Origin: Clostridia bacterium
Lineage (GTDB): Bacteria > Bacillota > Clostridia > Oscillospirales > Acutalibacteraceae
Direction: 5' to 3'
Length of the DNA: 34,627 nt
Assembly (NCBI GenBank): GCA_017380575.1
Contig: JAFODS010000023.1
Coordinates: forward strand, 1 to 34,627
Shown: positions 1 through 7,176 of the stretch, piece after piece
Layout of the letters: the number at the start of each line of letters is the position of its first letter
Numbering within the stretch: position 1 is the stretch's first letter
Position numbers and translations under genes: made by a program
The notes under the pieces: model-generated
Databases searched by the model: none
The model's input: the letters and a program-made list of their open reading frames with translations, nothing else
Told to the model about the DNA's origin: nothing

Positions 1-5
1 AAGCA

Positions 6-112
6 GTTTTGAAAGAGGAGATTTTTGACTCGGCAAGGCAAAAATCTGCAGATATACTGACGTATTTCAAGGATTTTTAACGAAGTCGAGGCGAAAATAT
101 ACCTTTCAAAAC
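6..112. repeat. Imperfect palindromic intergenic element with terminal inverted repeats
   Basis: GTTTTGAAAG at 6-15 is the exact reverse complement of CTTTCAAAAC at 103-112. Inside lie two similar hairpins: GATTTTTG (20-27) with CAAAAATC (39-46), and ATTTT (73-77) with AAAAT (94-98). The centre (51-68) is also roughly symmetric, ATAC against GTAT. The whole 107-base unit therefore reads nearly the same on both strands. It could be a small dispersed repeat, a structured RNA or a strong terminator for an upstream gene. Frame 3 (3-80) is open and ends at TAA 78-80, so the tail of an upstream gene is also possible. Only one copy is visible here. Confidence 0.5.
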
Positions 113-113
113 C

Positions 114-142
114 TTATGGCTTGTTGGCAATTAAAGTATACT
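114..142 (+). promoter_or_regulatory. Possible promoter of the pdp gene
   Basis: TTATGG (114-119) and TATACT (137-142) are 17 bases apart. The -35 matches the consensus poorly and the leader would be very short, so transcription may instead enter from upstream of the window. Confidence 0.3.
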
Positions 143-161
143 GAAAGTATGAGGTGGTCAT

Positions 162-1469
162 ATGAGAATCTATGATATTATACACAAAAAACGAAAAGGC
201 GAAGAGCTTACGGACGAGGAAATAAAATTTTTTGTTTCGGAAAGCGTCAACGGAAATATAAAGGATTATCAGATTACAGCTTTGCTTATGGCAATCTGTT
301 TTAACGGTATGTCGGCACGTGAAACGTCAACGCTGACAATCGCTATGGCGGAATCGGGAGATACTGTCGATTTAAGCTCAATTGACGGCTATACGGTTGA
401 TAAGCACAGCACGGGCGGTGTCGGCGACAAGACAACGCTGATTGTAACTCCGATTGTTGCCGCACTCGGCGGTAAGGTTGCAAAAATGTCGGGAAGAGGC
501 CTTGGACATACGGGTGGTACAGTTGACAAGCTTGAATCAATTGAAGGCTTCAGAACAACACTTTCAGGCAATGATTTCCTGAATCAGGTCAACAAAATCG
601 GTCTTTGCGTTGTCGGCCAGTCGGGCGACCTTGCACCTGCGGATAAAAAGTTTTATGCTCTGCGTAACGATACGGCAACCGTCGATTGCATTCCGCTTAT
701 CGCATCAAGCATTATGAGTAAAAAGCTTGCAGCAGGCTCAAAAGGAATTGTGCTCGATGTTAAAACAGGTAGCGGAGCATTTATGAAAAGTGTTGAAGAG
801 TCCGAAGCCCTTGCGAAGACTATGGTTGAAATCGGAAATGCTGCGGGTAGAGATACTGTTGCGGTTATAACGAATATGGATATTCCGCTCGGTAATGCGG
901 TCGGCAACTCTCTTGAAGTTATCGAAGCAGTTGAAACGCTTAAAGGTAACGGATGCGAGGACCTTACAACGGTCTGTATCGAGCTTGCTTCGAATATGCT
1001 CACTCTTGTGACGGGCAAGGATAAAGCGACCTGTGTTGAGATGGCTAAGGGAGCAATTGCTGACGGTTCGGCACTTAATAAGCTTAAAGAAATGGTTTCG
1101 GAACAGGGCGGAAATCCCGAATGGATTTCTGATACGTCACTTTTTCCGAAGGCAGAACACAGCTTTGAAATCAAGGCTGAAAGTGACGGATATATCTGCA
1201 GTATGGATGCTGAGAAAATCGGTGTTGCTTCGCTTCTTCTGGGTGCAGGCAGAAACACAAAAGAGGATGTCCTCGACTTTTCTGCAGGCATAATTTTAAA
1301 AGCAAAAACAGGTGACAAGGTTGCAAAGGGAGAAACAATAGCGACCCTTTATGCGAACGATGAAACAAAGTTTGAATCTGCTTCACAGAAGTTTAACGAA
1401 GCTGTCGGATTTTCAACTGACCCCGTTGAAAAACAACCGCTTATTTATTCGGTGATACGTGAAAAATAA
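162..1469 (+). CDS. pdp: Pyrimidine-nucleoside phosphorylase
   Basis: This enzyme cleaves uridine, thymidine and deoxyuridine with phosphate, giving the free base and (deoxy)ribose-1-phosphate in cytosolic pyrimidine salvage. The protein has 435 aa, close to the usual size. It carries the family signature at residues 110-125 (SGRGLGHTGGTVDKLE) and the phosphate-binding segment KHSTGGVGDK at 81-90. The glycosyl transferase-like body is followed by a C-terminal PYNP domain at about 345-420. The start is supported by GAGGTGG at 151-157, five bases before the ATG. The gene stands alone here: it converges with the M20 peptidase and the two share a terminator. A related thymidine phosphorylase specificity cannot be excluded from the sequence. 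Confidence 0.95.
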   Translation: MRIYDIIHKKRKGEELTDEEIKFFVSESVNGNIKDYQITALLMAICFNGMSARETSTLTIAMAESGDTVDLSSIDGYTVDKHSTGGVGDKTTLIVTPIVAALGGKVAKMSGRGLGHTGGTVDKLESIEGFRTTLSGNDFLNQVNKIGLCVVGQSGDLAPADKKFYALRNDTATVDCIPLIASSIMSKKLAAGSKGIVLDVKTGSGAFMKSVEESEALAKTMVEIGNAAGRDTVAVITNMDIPLGNAVGNSLEVIEAVETLKGNGCEDLTTVCIELASNMLTLVTGKDKATCVEMAKGAIADGSALNKLKEMVSEQGGNPEWISDTSLFPKAEHSFEIKAESDGYICSMDAEKIGVASLLLGAGRNTKEDVLDFSAGIILKAKTGDKVAKGETIATLYANDETKFESASQKFNEAVGFSTDPVEKQPLIYSVIREK

Positions 1470-1484
1470 CATAACACTAAAAGA

Positions 1485-1523
1485 AAATGCGATAGAAATC
1501 CGTCAAGGTTTTCTATCGCATTT
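1485..1523. terminator. Bidirectional intrinsic terminator between pdp and the M20 peptidase
   Basis: A 14-bp perfect stem (1485-1498 with 1510-1523) has an 11-base loop. A T-rich run follows on the plus strand and an A-rich run precedes the stem, so it can serve both convergent genes. Confidence 0.85.
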
Positions 1524-1537
1524 GTTGTTATTTTTAT

Positions 1538-2980
1538 TTATCTCTTCTGCATTGTGATAATCTTTTTATAGAAATCAACTGCACCTGCAAGTGTGTTGCA
1601 CTCGATGTTTTCGTTAAGTCCGTGCATACCTTTCATCTGCTCGGGGCCGTAAATAACGGGAGCAAAACGTACACAGCTGTCACAGATTTTTGAGTAGAAA
1701 CGAGCATCTGTTGCACCTGTAACAACATACGGACTGCATCCAACACCGGGGAAGCATTCGTTGATTGCACTTTCAATCATTTTGAAAGCCTCACCGTTGA
1801 TGTCAACGCTGGGGGAGGGATAACCTCTGTAAACAACTTCAGTTTCGATGTTGTATTTCTTTGCAAGGTTTGTGATAACCTCAAGGCTGTTGTCTGTACC
1901 CTGATGAGGAATAAATCTCATATTTGCACAGATTGAAGCTTCCTGCGGAATAACGTTGTAGCCGTTTGAACCTTCAGACATTGTAAATGCAATTGTTGTT
2001 GAAAGCATTGCACCTGCCTGTGCACTGATCATCGGAAGAAGCTTCTTCATAAGTGGCTTGAAAAGCCAGAGGTTACCGAAGATAAGTCTTAAACCGAAGC
2101 CTGCATACGGAGCAAGCTTTGAGAACATAGCCTCAACTTCAGGCATAAATTCAACGTTGAACGGGTTCTTTTTATCAACTGCTGCAACGAACTTTGAAAG
2201 TCTTGCAATCGGAGTGTTCTTCGGGGGAGCACTTGCGTGACCGCCTGTTGAGCGTGCGATGAATTTAACGTCACCGTAGCCTTTTTCAAAAACACCTACC
2301 ATTGCGAAATTACCCTTGATACCTGCCATCGGGTCCTGAATAATTCCACCGCCTTCGTCACATACGAGGAAAAGTCTGACACCCTGTTTGTCGAGGTAAT
2401 CAACAATTTTCGGAGCACCGTCACCGCCGATTTCTTCTGTACAGCTGCTTGCGATGTAAACGTCGCAGTCGGGAGTGTAGCCTTCTTTAAGAAGCTCTTC
2501 AGCAGCCTGAAGGAACGCCATAACCGTACATTTTGTATCCGATGTTCCGCGTCCCCATACCTTGCCTTCAGCAACTTCACCGCTGAACGGAGGGTATTTC
2601 CATTCGCCTGTTGCTTCAACAACGTCCTGGTGGCTCATAATAAGAATAGGCTTTTCACTTGATTTACCCTTCCATTTAAAAAGAAGGTTACCGTCAATCT
2701 CGGTTTTTTCAAGCTTTTCGTGAACTGTGGGGAAAAGCTTTTCAAGAACCTTATGGAAGCCAAGGAACTTTTCTGTGTTAACCTCTCCGCGCTTCGAAAT
2801 AGTTTCGTACTGTACCATTTCAGAAAGCTTTTTAACATACTCATCTGTACGCTTTGGATCAGGGTTGGGTACATAATCTGCTTTCTTCGTTTTCATAAGA
2901 GCTGTTCTTATAACTGCCGCAAGAAGCAAAAGCAAAAGAATTGCAACAACGGCAAGAACAACGTAAAGAACGTATTTCAT
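1538..2980 (-). CDS. Membrane-anchored M20 family metallopeptidase, carboxypeptidase S/PM20D1-like
   Basis: This is a 480-aa dinuclear zinc amidohydrolase of the M20 family. The N-terminus (residues 4-28) is one long hydrophobic helix with few charges before it, so the catalytic domain is probably tethered to the membrane. Expected metal and catalytic residues are visible: H117 and D119 (SHQD), D148 (GRGTSDTK), E182-E183 (CTEEIGGDGA), D208 (CDEGGG) and H453 (GMHG). A dimerisation domain lies between. The length and the HQDVV and WxYPPF context resemble yeast carboxypeptidase S and animal PM20D1, which act on peptides or N-acyl amino acids; the substrate here is unknown. An AGAGG site lies upstream of the ATG. 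It is divergent from the ceramidase-like gene at 3143. Confidence 0.88.
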   Translation of the reverse strand: MKYVLYVVLAVVAILLLLLLAAVIRTALMKTKKADYVPNPDPKRTDEYVKKLSEMVQYETISKRGEVNTEKFLGFHKVLEKLFPTVHEKLEKTEIDGNLLFKWKGKSSEKPILIMSHQDVVEATGEWKYPPFSGEVAEGKVWGRGTSDTKCTVMAFLQAAEELLKEGYTPDCDVYIASSCTEEIGGDGAPKIVDYLDKQGVRLFLVCDEGGGIIQDPMAGIKGNFAMVGVFEKGYGDVKFIARSTGGHASAPPKNTPIARLSKFVAAVDKKNPFNVEFMPEVEAMFSKLAPYAGFGLRLIFGNLWLFKPLMKKLLPMISAQAGAMLSTTIAFTMSEGSNGYNVIPQEASICANMRFIPHQGTDNSLEVITNLAKKYNIETEVVYRGYPSPSVDINGEAFKMIESAINECFPGVGCSPYVVTGATDARFYSKICDSCVRFAPVIYGPEQMKGMHGLNENIECNTLAGAVDFYKKIITMQKR

Positions 2981-3009
2981 AAAATCGCCTCTTTCAATGA
3001 TGTGACAAC

Positions 3010-3038
3010 ATTATAACAGACTTTATCTGTTCTTTCAA
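3010..3038 (-). promoter_or_regulatory. Sigma-A promoter of the M20 peptidase gene
   Basis: Read on the minus strand, TTGAAA (3038-3033) and TATAAT (3015-3010) are separated by exactly 17 bases. It is about 30 bases upstream of the start codon. Confidence 0.75.
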
Positions 3039-3072
3039 TCGGATTTACCATATTTGTTAATATAAAATTTAC

Positions 3073-3101
3073 TTGTATGATTACTACTGTTATGATATAA
3101 T
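3073..3101 (+). promoter_or_regulatory. Sigma-A promoter of the ceramidase-like/PHP/lipase operon
   Basis: TTGTAT (3073-3078) and TATAAT (3096-3101) are 17 bases apart, with an extended TGA before the -10. GGAGG follows at 3131-3135, just ahead of the ATG at 3143. Confidence 0.75.
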
Positions 3102-3142
3102 ATAAACGGAAATATATTTACAAAATATACGGAGGTTATTTT

Positions 3143-4576
3143 ATGGATATAGGAAAGCTTGCGGCTTCTGCCGTTAAAAAAATTGCAACAAACAAGGGCA
3201 ATAAGCTCAAGAAAAAAGGTCCTGCTCCCGAGCTAGAGAAGGTAATGCCGACAACTATCAAGAACAATAAAGATTCAAAGTACGATGTCGGCTTCGCAAT
3301 GCGAGAAATTATGCCTGATGACTTCGGTAAGCAGAAATATTACATAGCAGGTCACAGAATGGCTCAGGATATGACAGGCATTCACGACAATCTTACTGCA
3401 AGTGCGATGTGGCTCGGTGTTGGTGAAGAAGGCGGTATCATTATGGTAACTGCTGATATCATCGGTCTTACAAACACTGAGGTTGCACTCATCCGTGCAA
3501 GCCTCTCTGACTTCTGCGAAAAAGTAAAGTGTAAGGCAATCAACATCTGCTGTACTCATCAGCACGCAGGTTTTGATACTGTCGGCTATTGGGGAAGACT
3601 TCCCTTTACGGGCAAGGTTGACTCGTATATGCAGAAGATTTTTAAGACAATCAAGGAAATCTGTATTGAGGCTTATGAAAACAGAAAGACAGGCGACCTC
3701 TATCTTGGTACAACTCACGTTCCCGAGGCTCAGAATGACAGACGTCCGCCATTTGTTCTTCACGATACGCTTACAAGATTCCGCTTTGTTCCCGATGACG
3801 GTTCAAAGGAAACATGGCTTCTTAATTTCGCCGCTCATCCCAATACACTCGGTGGCGGAAACACACTCTGCAGTGCGGACTATCCTTACTTCCTCCGTCA
3901 GGCAATCTATGCTGAGAAGGATGTAAACATTCTCTTCGGTATCGGTGCAATCGGTGCGGTTGATCCGGGTGCTTTTGACGATGAAGAAGACAGATGGGTA
4001 CGTACAGAAAAGCAGGGCAAGGCTCTTGCGGCAGGTGCACTCCGCATTGATAACGATGAAAAAATGCCTGCAGAAATCACAGTTCTTCAGCAGCCGTTTT
4101 ATTATCACGCTGATAACGGTGTTCTTGCTTTCCTCGCAATGCTCAAGGTTATGAGCTCAAAGATGGTTGCAAGTAACGAATCAGAACTCGGAATGGCACT
4201 TGTTTCAGAAATGACATATATGAAGGTCGGTACACAGCAGGTTCTTATTATTCCTGGTGAAGCATTCCCCGAAATCGCTTATGGCGGTTCCTCATCTGCA
4301 GAAGAATCAGCGACAGGCAGAGGTCCGGAAATCAATCCGCCGTCATTCGTTGAGGTTGCAGGCGACGAAAATCTCCTTGTGTTCGGTGTAAGTAACGACT
4401 TCACGGGTTACGTTGTTTCACCGAATGACTTCATTCTTCACAAGACAGAGCCGTACCTCAGCACAGGTAAGGACAAGTTTGACCGTGGTCACTATCACGA
4501 AACAAATTCACTCGGCTATTCAGCGGCAAAAACTCTTTCAAATGCATTTGCTGATATTATGAGCAGAGTAAAATAA
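3143..4576 (+). CDS. Neutral/alkaline ceramidase-like protein, cytosolic form
   Basis: The 477-aa protein resembles the N-terminal catalytic domain of neutral/alkaline non-lysosomal ceramidases, zinc amidases that split N-acylsphingosines. Family-like features are TADIIGL at 103-109 and THQHAG at 138-143, where H139 and H141 are candidate metal ligands. S244, in the segment CSADYP, is a candidate nucleophile by rough alignment only. It is shorter than classical ceramidases and seems to lack their C-terminal immunoglobulin-like domain. There is no signal peptide; the start is lysine-rich and polar, so it should stay in the cytosol. It shares blocks with the secreted protein at 17736, for example RFRFVPDDGSKETW. 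It is the first gene of a likely three-gene operon. Many family members have unknown substrates, so ceramidase activity is not assured. Confidence 0.8.
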   Translation: MDIGKLAASAVKKIATNKGNKLKKKGPAPELEKVMPTTIKNNKDSKYDVGFAMREIMPDDFGKQKYYIAGHRMAQDMTGIHDNLTASAMWLGVGEEGGIIMVTADIIGLTNTEVALIRASLSDFCEKVKCKAINICCTHQHAGFDTVGYWGRLPFTGKVDSYMQKIFKTIKEICIEAYENRKTGDLYLGTTHVPEAQNDRRPPFVLHDTLTRFRFVPDDGSKETWLLNFAAHPNTLGGGNTLCSADYPYFLRQAIYAEKDVNILFGIGAIGAVDPGAFDDEEDRWVRTEKQGKALAAGALRIDNDEKMPAEITVLQQPFYYHADNGVLAFLAMLKVMSSKMVASNESELGMALVSEMTYMKVGTQQVLIIPGEAFPEIAYGGSSSAEESATGRGPEINPPSFVEVAGDENLLVFGVSNDFTGYVVSPNDFILHKTEPYLSTGKDKFDRGHYHETNSLGYSAAKTLSNAFADIMSRVK

Positions 4577-4587
4577 AAATCAACACT

Positions 4588-4617
4588 AAAGCAGTACGGT
4601 GAAAGCTGTACTGCTTT
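4588..4617 (+). other. Intergenic hairpin between the ceramidase-like and PHP genes
   Basis: A 10-bp perfect stem (4588-4597 with 4608-4617) has a 10-base loop. No strong T-tract follows, and the Shine-Dalgarno of the next gene starts four bases later. It is more likely an RNA-processing, stability or partial attenuation site than a full terminator. Confidence 0.55.
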
Positions 4618-4630
4618 CAAGAGGTTTTCT

Positions 4631-5302
4631 ATGAAGTATAAGTATGAATTACATTGTCATACAGGTGATGTCAGCCGTTGTGCTGCCTGTCCTGCAGAAA
4701 AGGCAGTTGAGATTTACAAGTCCAAGGGATATGACGGTATTGTTATAACCGACCATTATTCACCGCAGACTTTTCTTGACAGGCATCTTTTTGCACCTCA
4801 GAAGGAAGCGGACTTTTATTTAAGCGGTTACGAAAAAGCTCTTGCTGCGGCAGGGGATGATTTTACCGTTCTTCTCGGAATGGAAATCCGCTTTTACGGT
4901 ACAGTAAACGATTATCTCGTTTACGGTATGACACCGGAATTCATAAGAAAACACGGAAATCTTATGGCTCATTATCCGCGCAAGTTCTATAAGCTTTGCA
5001 AGGAAAATAATATGCTGTTTCTTCAGGCACATCCGTTCAGACCCATGATAACCAGGACAAACCCTAAATACCTCGACGGTTGCGAAGTGTTTAACGGTAA
5101 AGGTGCAGGAACGGATATTAATGAAAAAGCAGAGGCCTGGGCAGAGGAAAATAATATGAAAATCCGTGTTGCAGGAACTGATTTTCACAGAGAATCTCAC
5201 ATTCCGAATATGACGGGTATTCTTACAAACGAAAAAATCCGAACTAATGATGATTTGCTTCGCATTCTCAGAAGCGGTGAATTTGAATTGATAAAACCGT
5301 AA
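4631..5302 (+). CDS. PHP-domain metal-dependent phosphoesterase, cytosolic
   Basis: The 223-aa protein is a stand-alone PHP domain, a TIM-barrel-like fold that binds two or three metals and usually hydrolyses phosphoesters. Likely metal ligands are H8 and H10 (LHCHTGD), D41-H42 (ITDHY), E85 (GMEIRFYG), H134 (LQAHPFRP), and D184 and H186 (GTDFHRE). No signal peptide or membrane segment is present. The ATG follows GAGG at 4621-4624. It sits 54 bases after the ceramidase-like gene and 35 bases before the lipase-like gene, in the same direction, so it is probably co-transcribed. A second, secreted PHP protein occurs at 10478. Substrates in this family range from nucleotides to amino-sugar phosphates; none can be assigned here. 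Confidence 0.85.
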   Translation: MKYKYELHCHTGDVSRCAACPAEKAVEIYKSKGYDGIVITDHYSPQTFLDRHLFAPQKEADFYLSGYEKALAAAGDDFTVLLGMEIRFYGTVNDYLVYGMTPEFIRKHGNLMAHYPRKFYKLCKENNMLFLQAHPFRPMITRTNPKYLDGCEVFNGKGAGTDINEKAEAWAEENNMKIRVAGTDFHRESHIPNMTGILTNEKIRTNDDLLRILRSGEFELIKP

Positions 5303-5337
5303 AAGTATAAAAATACTGAAGAAAAGGAGGGATAACA

Positions 5338-7134
5338 GTGAAACTTAAAGAAAAAAAGACACCTGAGCAGAAAACGGAAATAAAGCAGCTCAGAAAAGAA
5401 AAAAGAAAAATAGCAGCTCAAAAGCACAGAAAAGTTTTTGCTGTTGTTCTTGCTGTTTTTCTTCTTACAATGTCTTTGCAGACGGGCTCGGCTTCAAAGA
5501 AGGAAGAACCCCGAATTGCATTGGAGAGCGAATTCAGGTGCGATTGGTTCGGTGAATCGCTCATTTATCCGTACACTTATTCTGACTCTTACTTTGAAAG
5601 AGATGCATACGAATACAACCACGAGTTGGCAAGGTATGCACTCGGTGTTTCAATGGCGTCGTTCAATTCATTTGATGTTTCACAGCCTGACGAGCATATC
5701 CGCAAAATGCTTAATGAGTGCGGTTATGAGTTCGAAAGCTTTGCTTACGAAACTGCAGGTTACGATGAAATTGCACTTGCTGTGGGACGTAAGGATATTG
5801 AACTCGACGGCAAGAAAACAACATTGCTTGTAGCTGCCGTAAGAAGCGGTAACTACGGTATGGAGTGGGGCGGCAACCTGCGTATAGGCACGGGAGTGCA
5901 TCACGAAGGCTTTGATATTTCAAAAGAAAAAATTATGCTTTACTTCAACGAGTATTTTGAAGATTTTGAGCCGTACGGTGAGGTTAAGCTCCTTGTTGCG
6001 GGTTACAGCCGAGGTTCATCAATCGGAAATCTTTTTTCAGCGGAGCTTGTTGACGGAAGCTATGTTGAAACACTTGGAGATGTTGAAGATAACATCTCAA
6101 AAGCTTCTCTCAAAAAAGAAAATATTTATTCCTATTTTTACGAGATTCCTCAATGCACAAGTGACCCGTCAGCGGACGACGAAATTTACCATAACATATT
6201 CAATATCATAAACCCAAACGATTATTTCTCGATGTTTGTTATGGATGTTTATGATTTTACCTGCTACGGCAGAAAGCTTTATCTTCCTTCTGTTTCACGC
6301 TGTGAAAATTACGATGATTTTTATAATGCGGCGTGTACGGAATTTGAGTCGTTTATGACACGTATGGGTAAAAAAGCCGATAATTGCTTCTATTCGAAGG
6401 AAAATTCCGTATCATGTGAAGCAATGTTCAATTATCTTTTCCATGCTCTTGCAACGGATGTTATGATAAGCAGGGAATACTATGCCGAAAATCTTGAAAA
6501 GCCTATGGTTTATTTCGCAGGACAGTATATGGGAAAGAACAAGAGCATGGGTGAGCTGTTCGGCTCGTTCGGAGTTATCGCGACTGCTTCTGTTAAGGGT
6601 GTTGCACCTTCAAATTCAGCTGTAATTGATGCTGATGGCTTTGTTGCTTATATTTCAGATGAGCTCAAAGCAAGCGGTACGTGTGAAGAATTAACAGACG
6701 AAGAAACGGAAAGGCTTTTTGAAATTCTTGAAAAGCTTATTAAGTGGATCGAAAAAAATTTCGGTAGCGTAACGTCAGTTTTTACACAGTTTTATACAGC
6801 ACTTAATGTTCATCAGCCGTATGTGCAGATGACGTGGATGCGTCTTCTTACCGAAGAGCAGATGCTTGAACTTAACAGCGATATCGATGCTCCGTTAAGA
6901 CTTAACTGTTATTATCTTTTGTTGGATAAGGGCAGTAAGGGCAAAATTGATTATGAAAACCTTATTCCCGGCGGAAGGGTTGAATGGTCAAGTGAATCAG
7001 ACGAAATTATAAGTGTTGACAACGACGGAGTTGTAACGGCAAACTCAAAGGGTGAAACAAGGCTTAAGGCTGTGCTTTACGATGCTGAAGGTACAGAAGT
7101 TGCATCGTCATATGTCGAGGTGCAGATAAAGTAA
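5338..7134 (+). CDS. Membrane-anchored lipase-like alpha/beta hydrolase with C-terminal Big2-like domain
   Basis: The 598-aa protein begins with about 32 mostly charged residues, rich in lysine and arginine, then one hydrophobic segment at about 33-48. This fits a type II anchor with the rest outside the cell. The central region has the nucleophile elbow GYSRG at 222-226, making S224 the likely catalytic serine of a class-3-lipase-like fold. The last 60 residues (VEWSSESDEIISV, then GVVTANSKG) look like a bacterial immunoglobulin-like Big2 domain. The start is GTG, chosen because AAGGAGG ends seven bases earlier. It is the third gene of the operon starting at 3143. Lipase, esterase or other acyl hydrolase are all possible; the acid and histidine of the triad were not located. 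Confidence 0.72.
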   Translation: MKLKEKKTPEQKTEIKQLRKEKRKIAAQKHRKVFAVVLAVFLLTMSLQTGSASKKEEPRIALESEFRCDWFGESLIYPYTYSDSYFERDAYEYNHELARYALGVSMASFNSFDVSQPDEHIRKMLNECGYEFESFAYETAGYDEIALAVGRKDIELDGKKTTLLVAAVRSGNYGMEWGGNLRIGTGVHHEGFDISKEKIMLYFNEYFEDFEPYGEVKLLVAGYSRGSSIGNLFSAELVDGSYVETLGDVEDNISKASLKKENIYSYFYEIPQCTSDPSADDEIYHNIFNIINPNDYFSMFVMDVYDFTCYGRKLYLPSVSRCENYDDFYNAACTEFESFMTRMGKKADNCFYSKENSVSCEAMFNYLFHALATDVMISREYYAENLEKPMVYFAGQYMGKNKSMGELFGSFGVIATASVKGVAPSNSAVIDADGFVAYISDELKASGTCEELTDEETERLFEILEKLIKWIEKNFGSVTSVFTQFYTALNVHQPYVQMTWMRLLTEEQMLELNSDIDAPLRLNCYYLLLDKGSKGKIDYENLIPGGRVEWSSESDEIISVDNDGVVTANSKGETRLKAVLYDAEGTEVASSYVEVQIK

Positions 7135-7146
7135 ATTGTTATACAG

Positions 7147-7176
7147 AAAAACCACTGAATTCAATCAGTGGTTTTT
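7147..7176. terminator. Bidirectional terminator between the lipase-like gene and the flippase
   Basis: A 12-bp perfect stem (7147-7158 with 7165-7176) has a 6-base loop. A5 on one arm and T5 on the other supply U-tracts in both directions. It overlaps the last codons of the minus-strand flippase. Confidence 0.9.

Noticed and set aside
653-1318. 221-aa open frame antisense to pdp
   Set aside because: Serine- and leucine-rich shadow of a well-conserved gene; no ribosome site and no family features.
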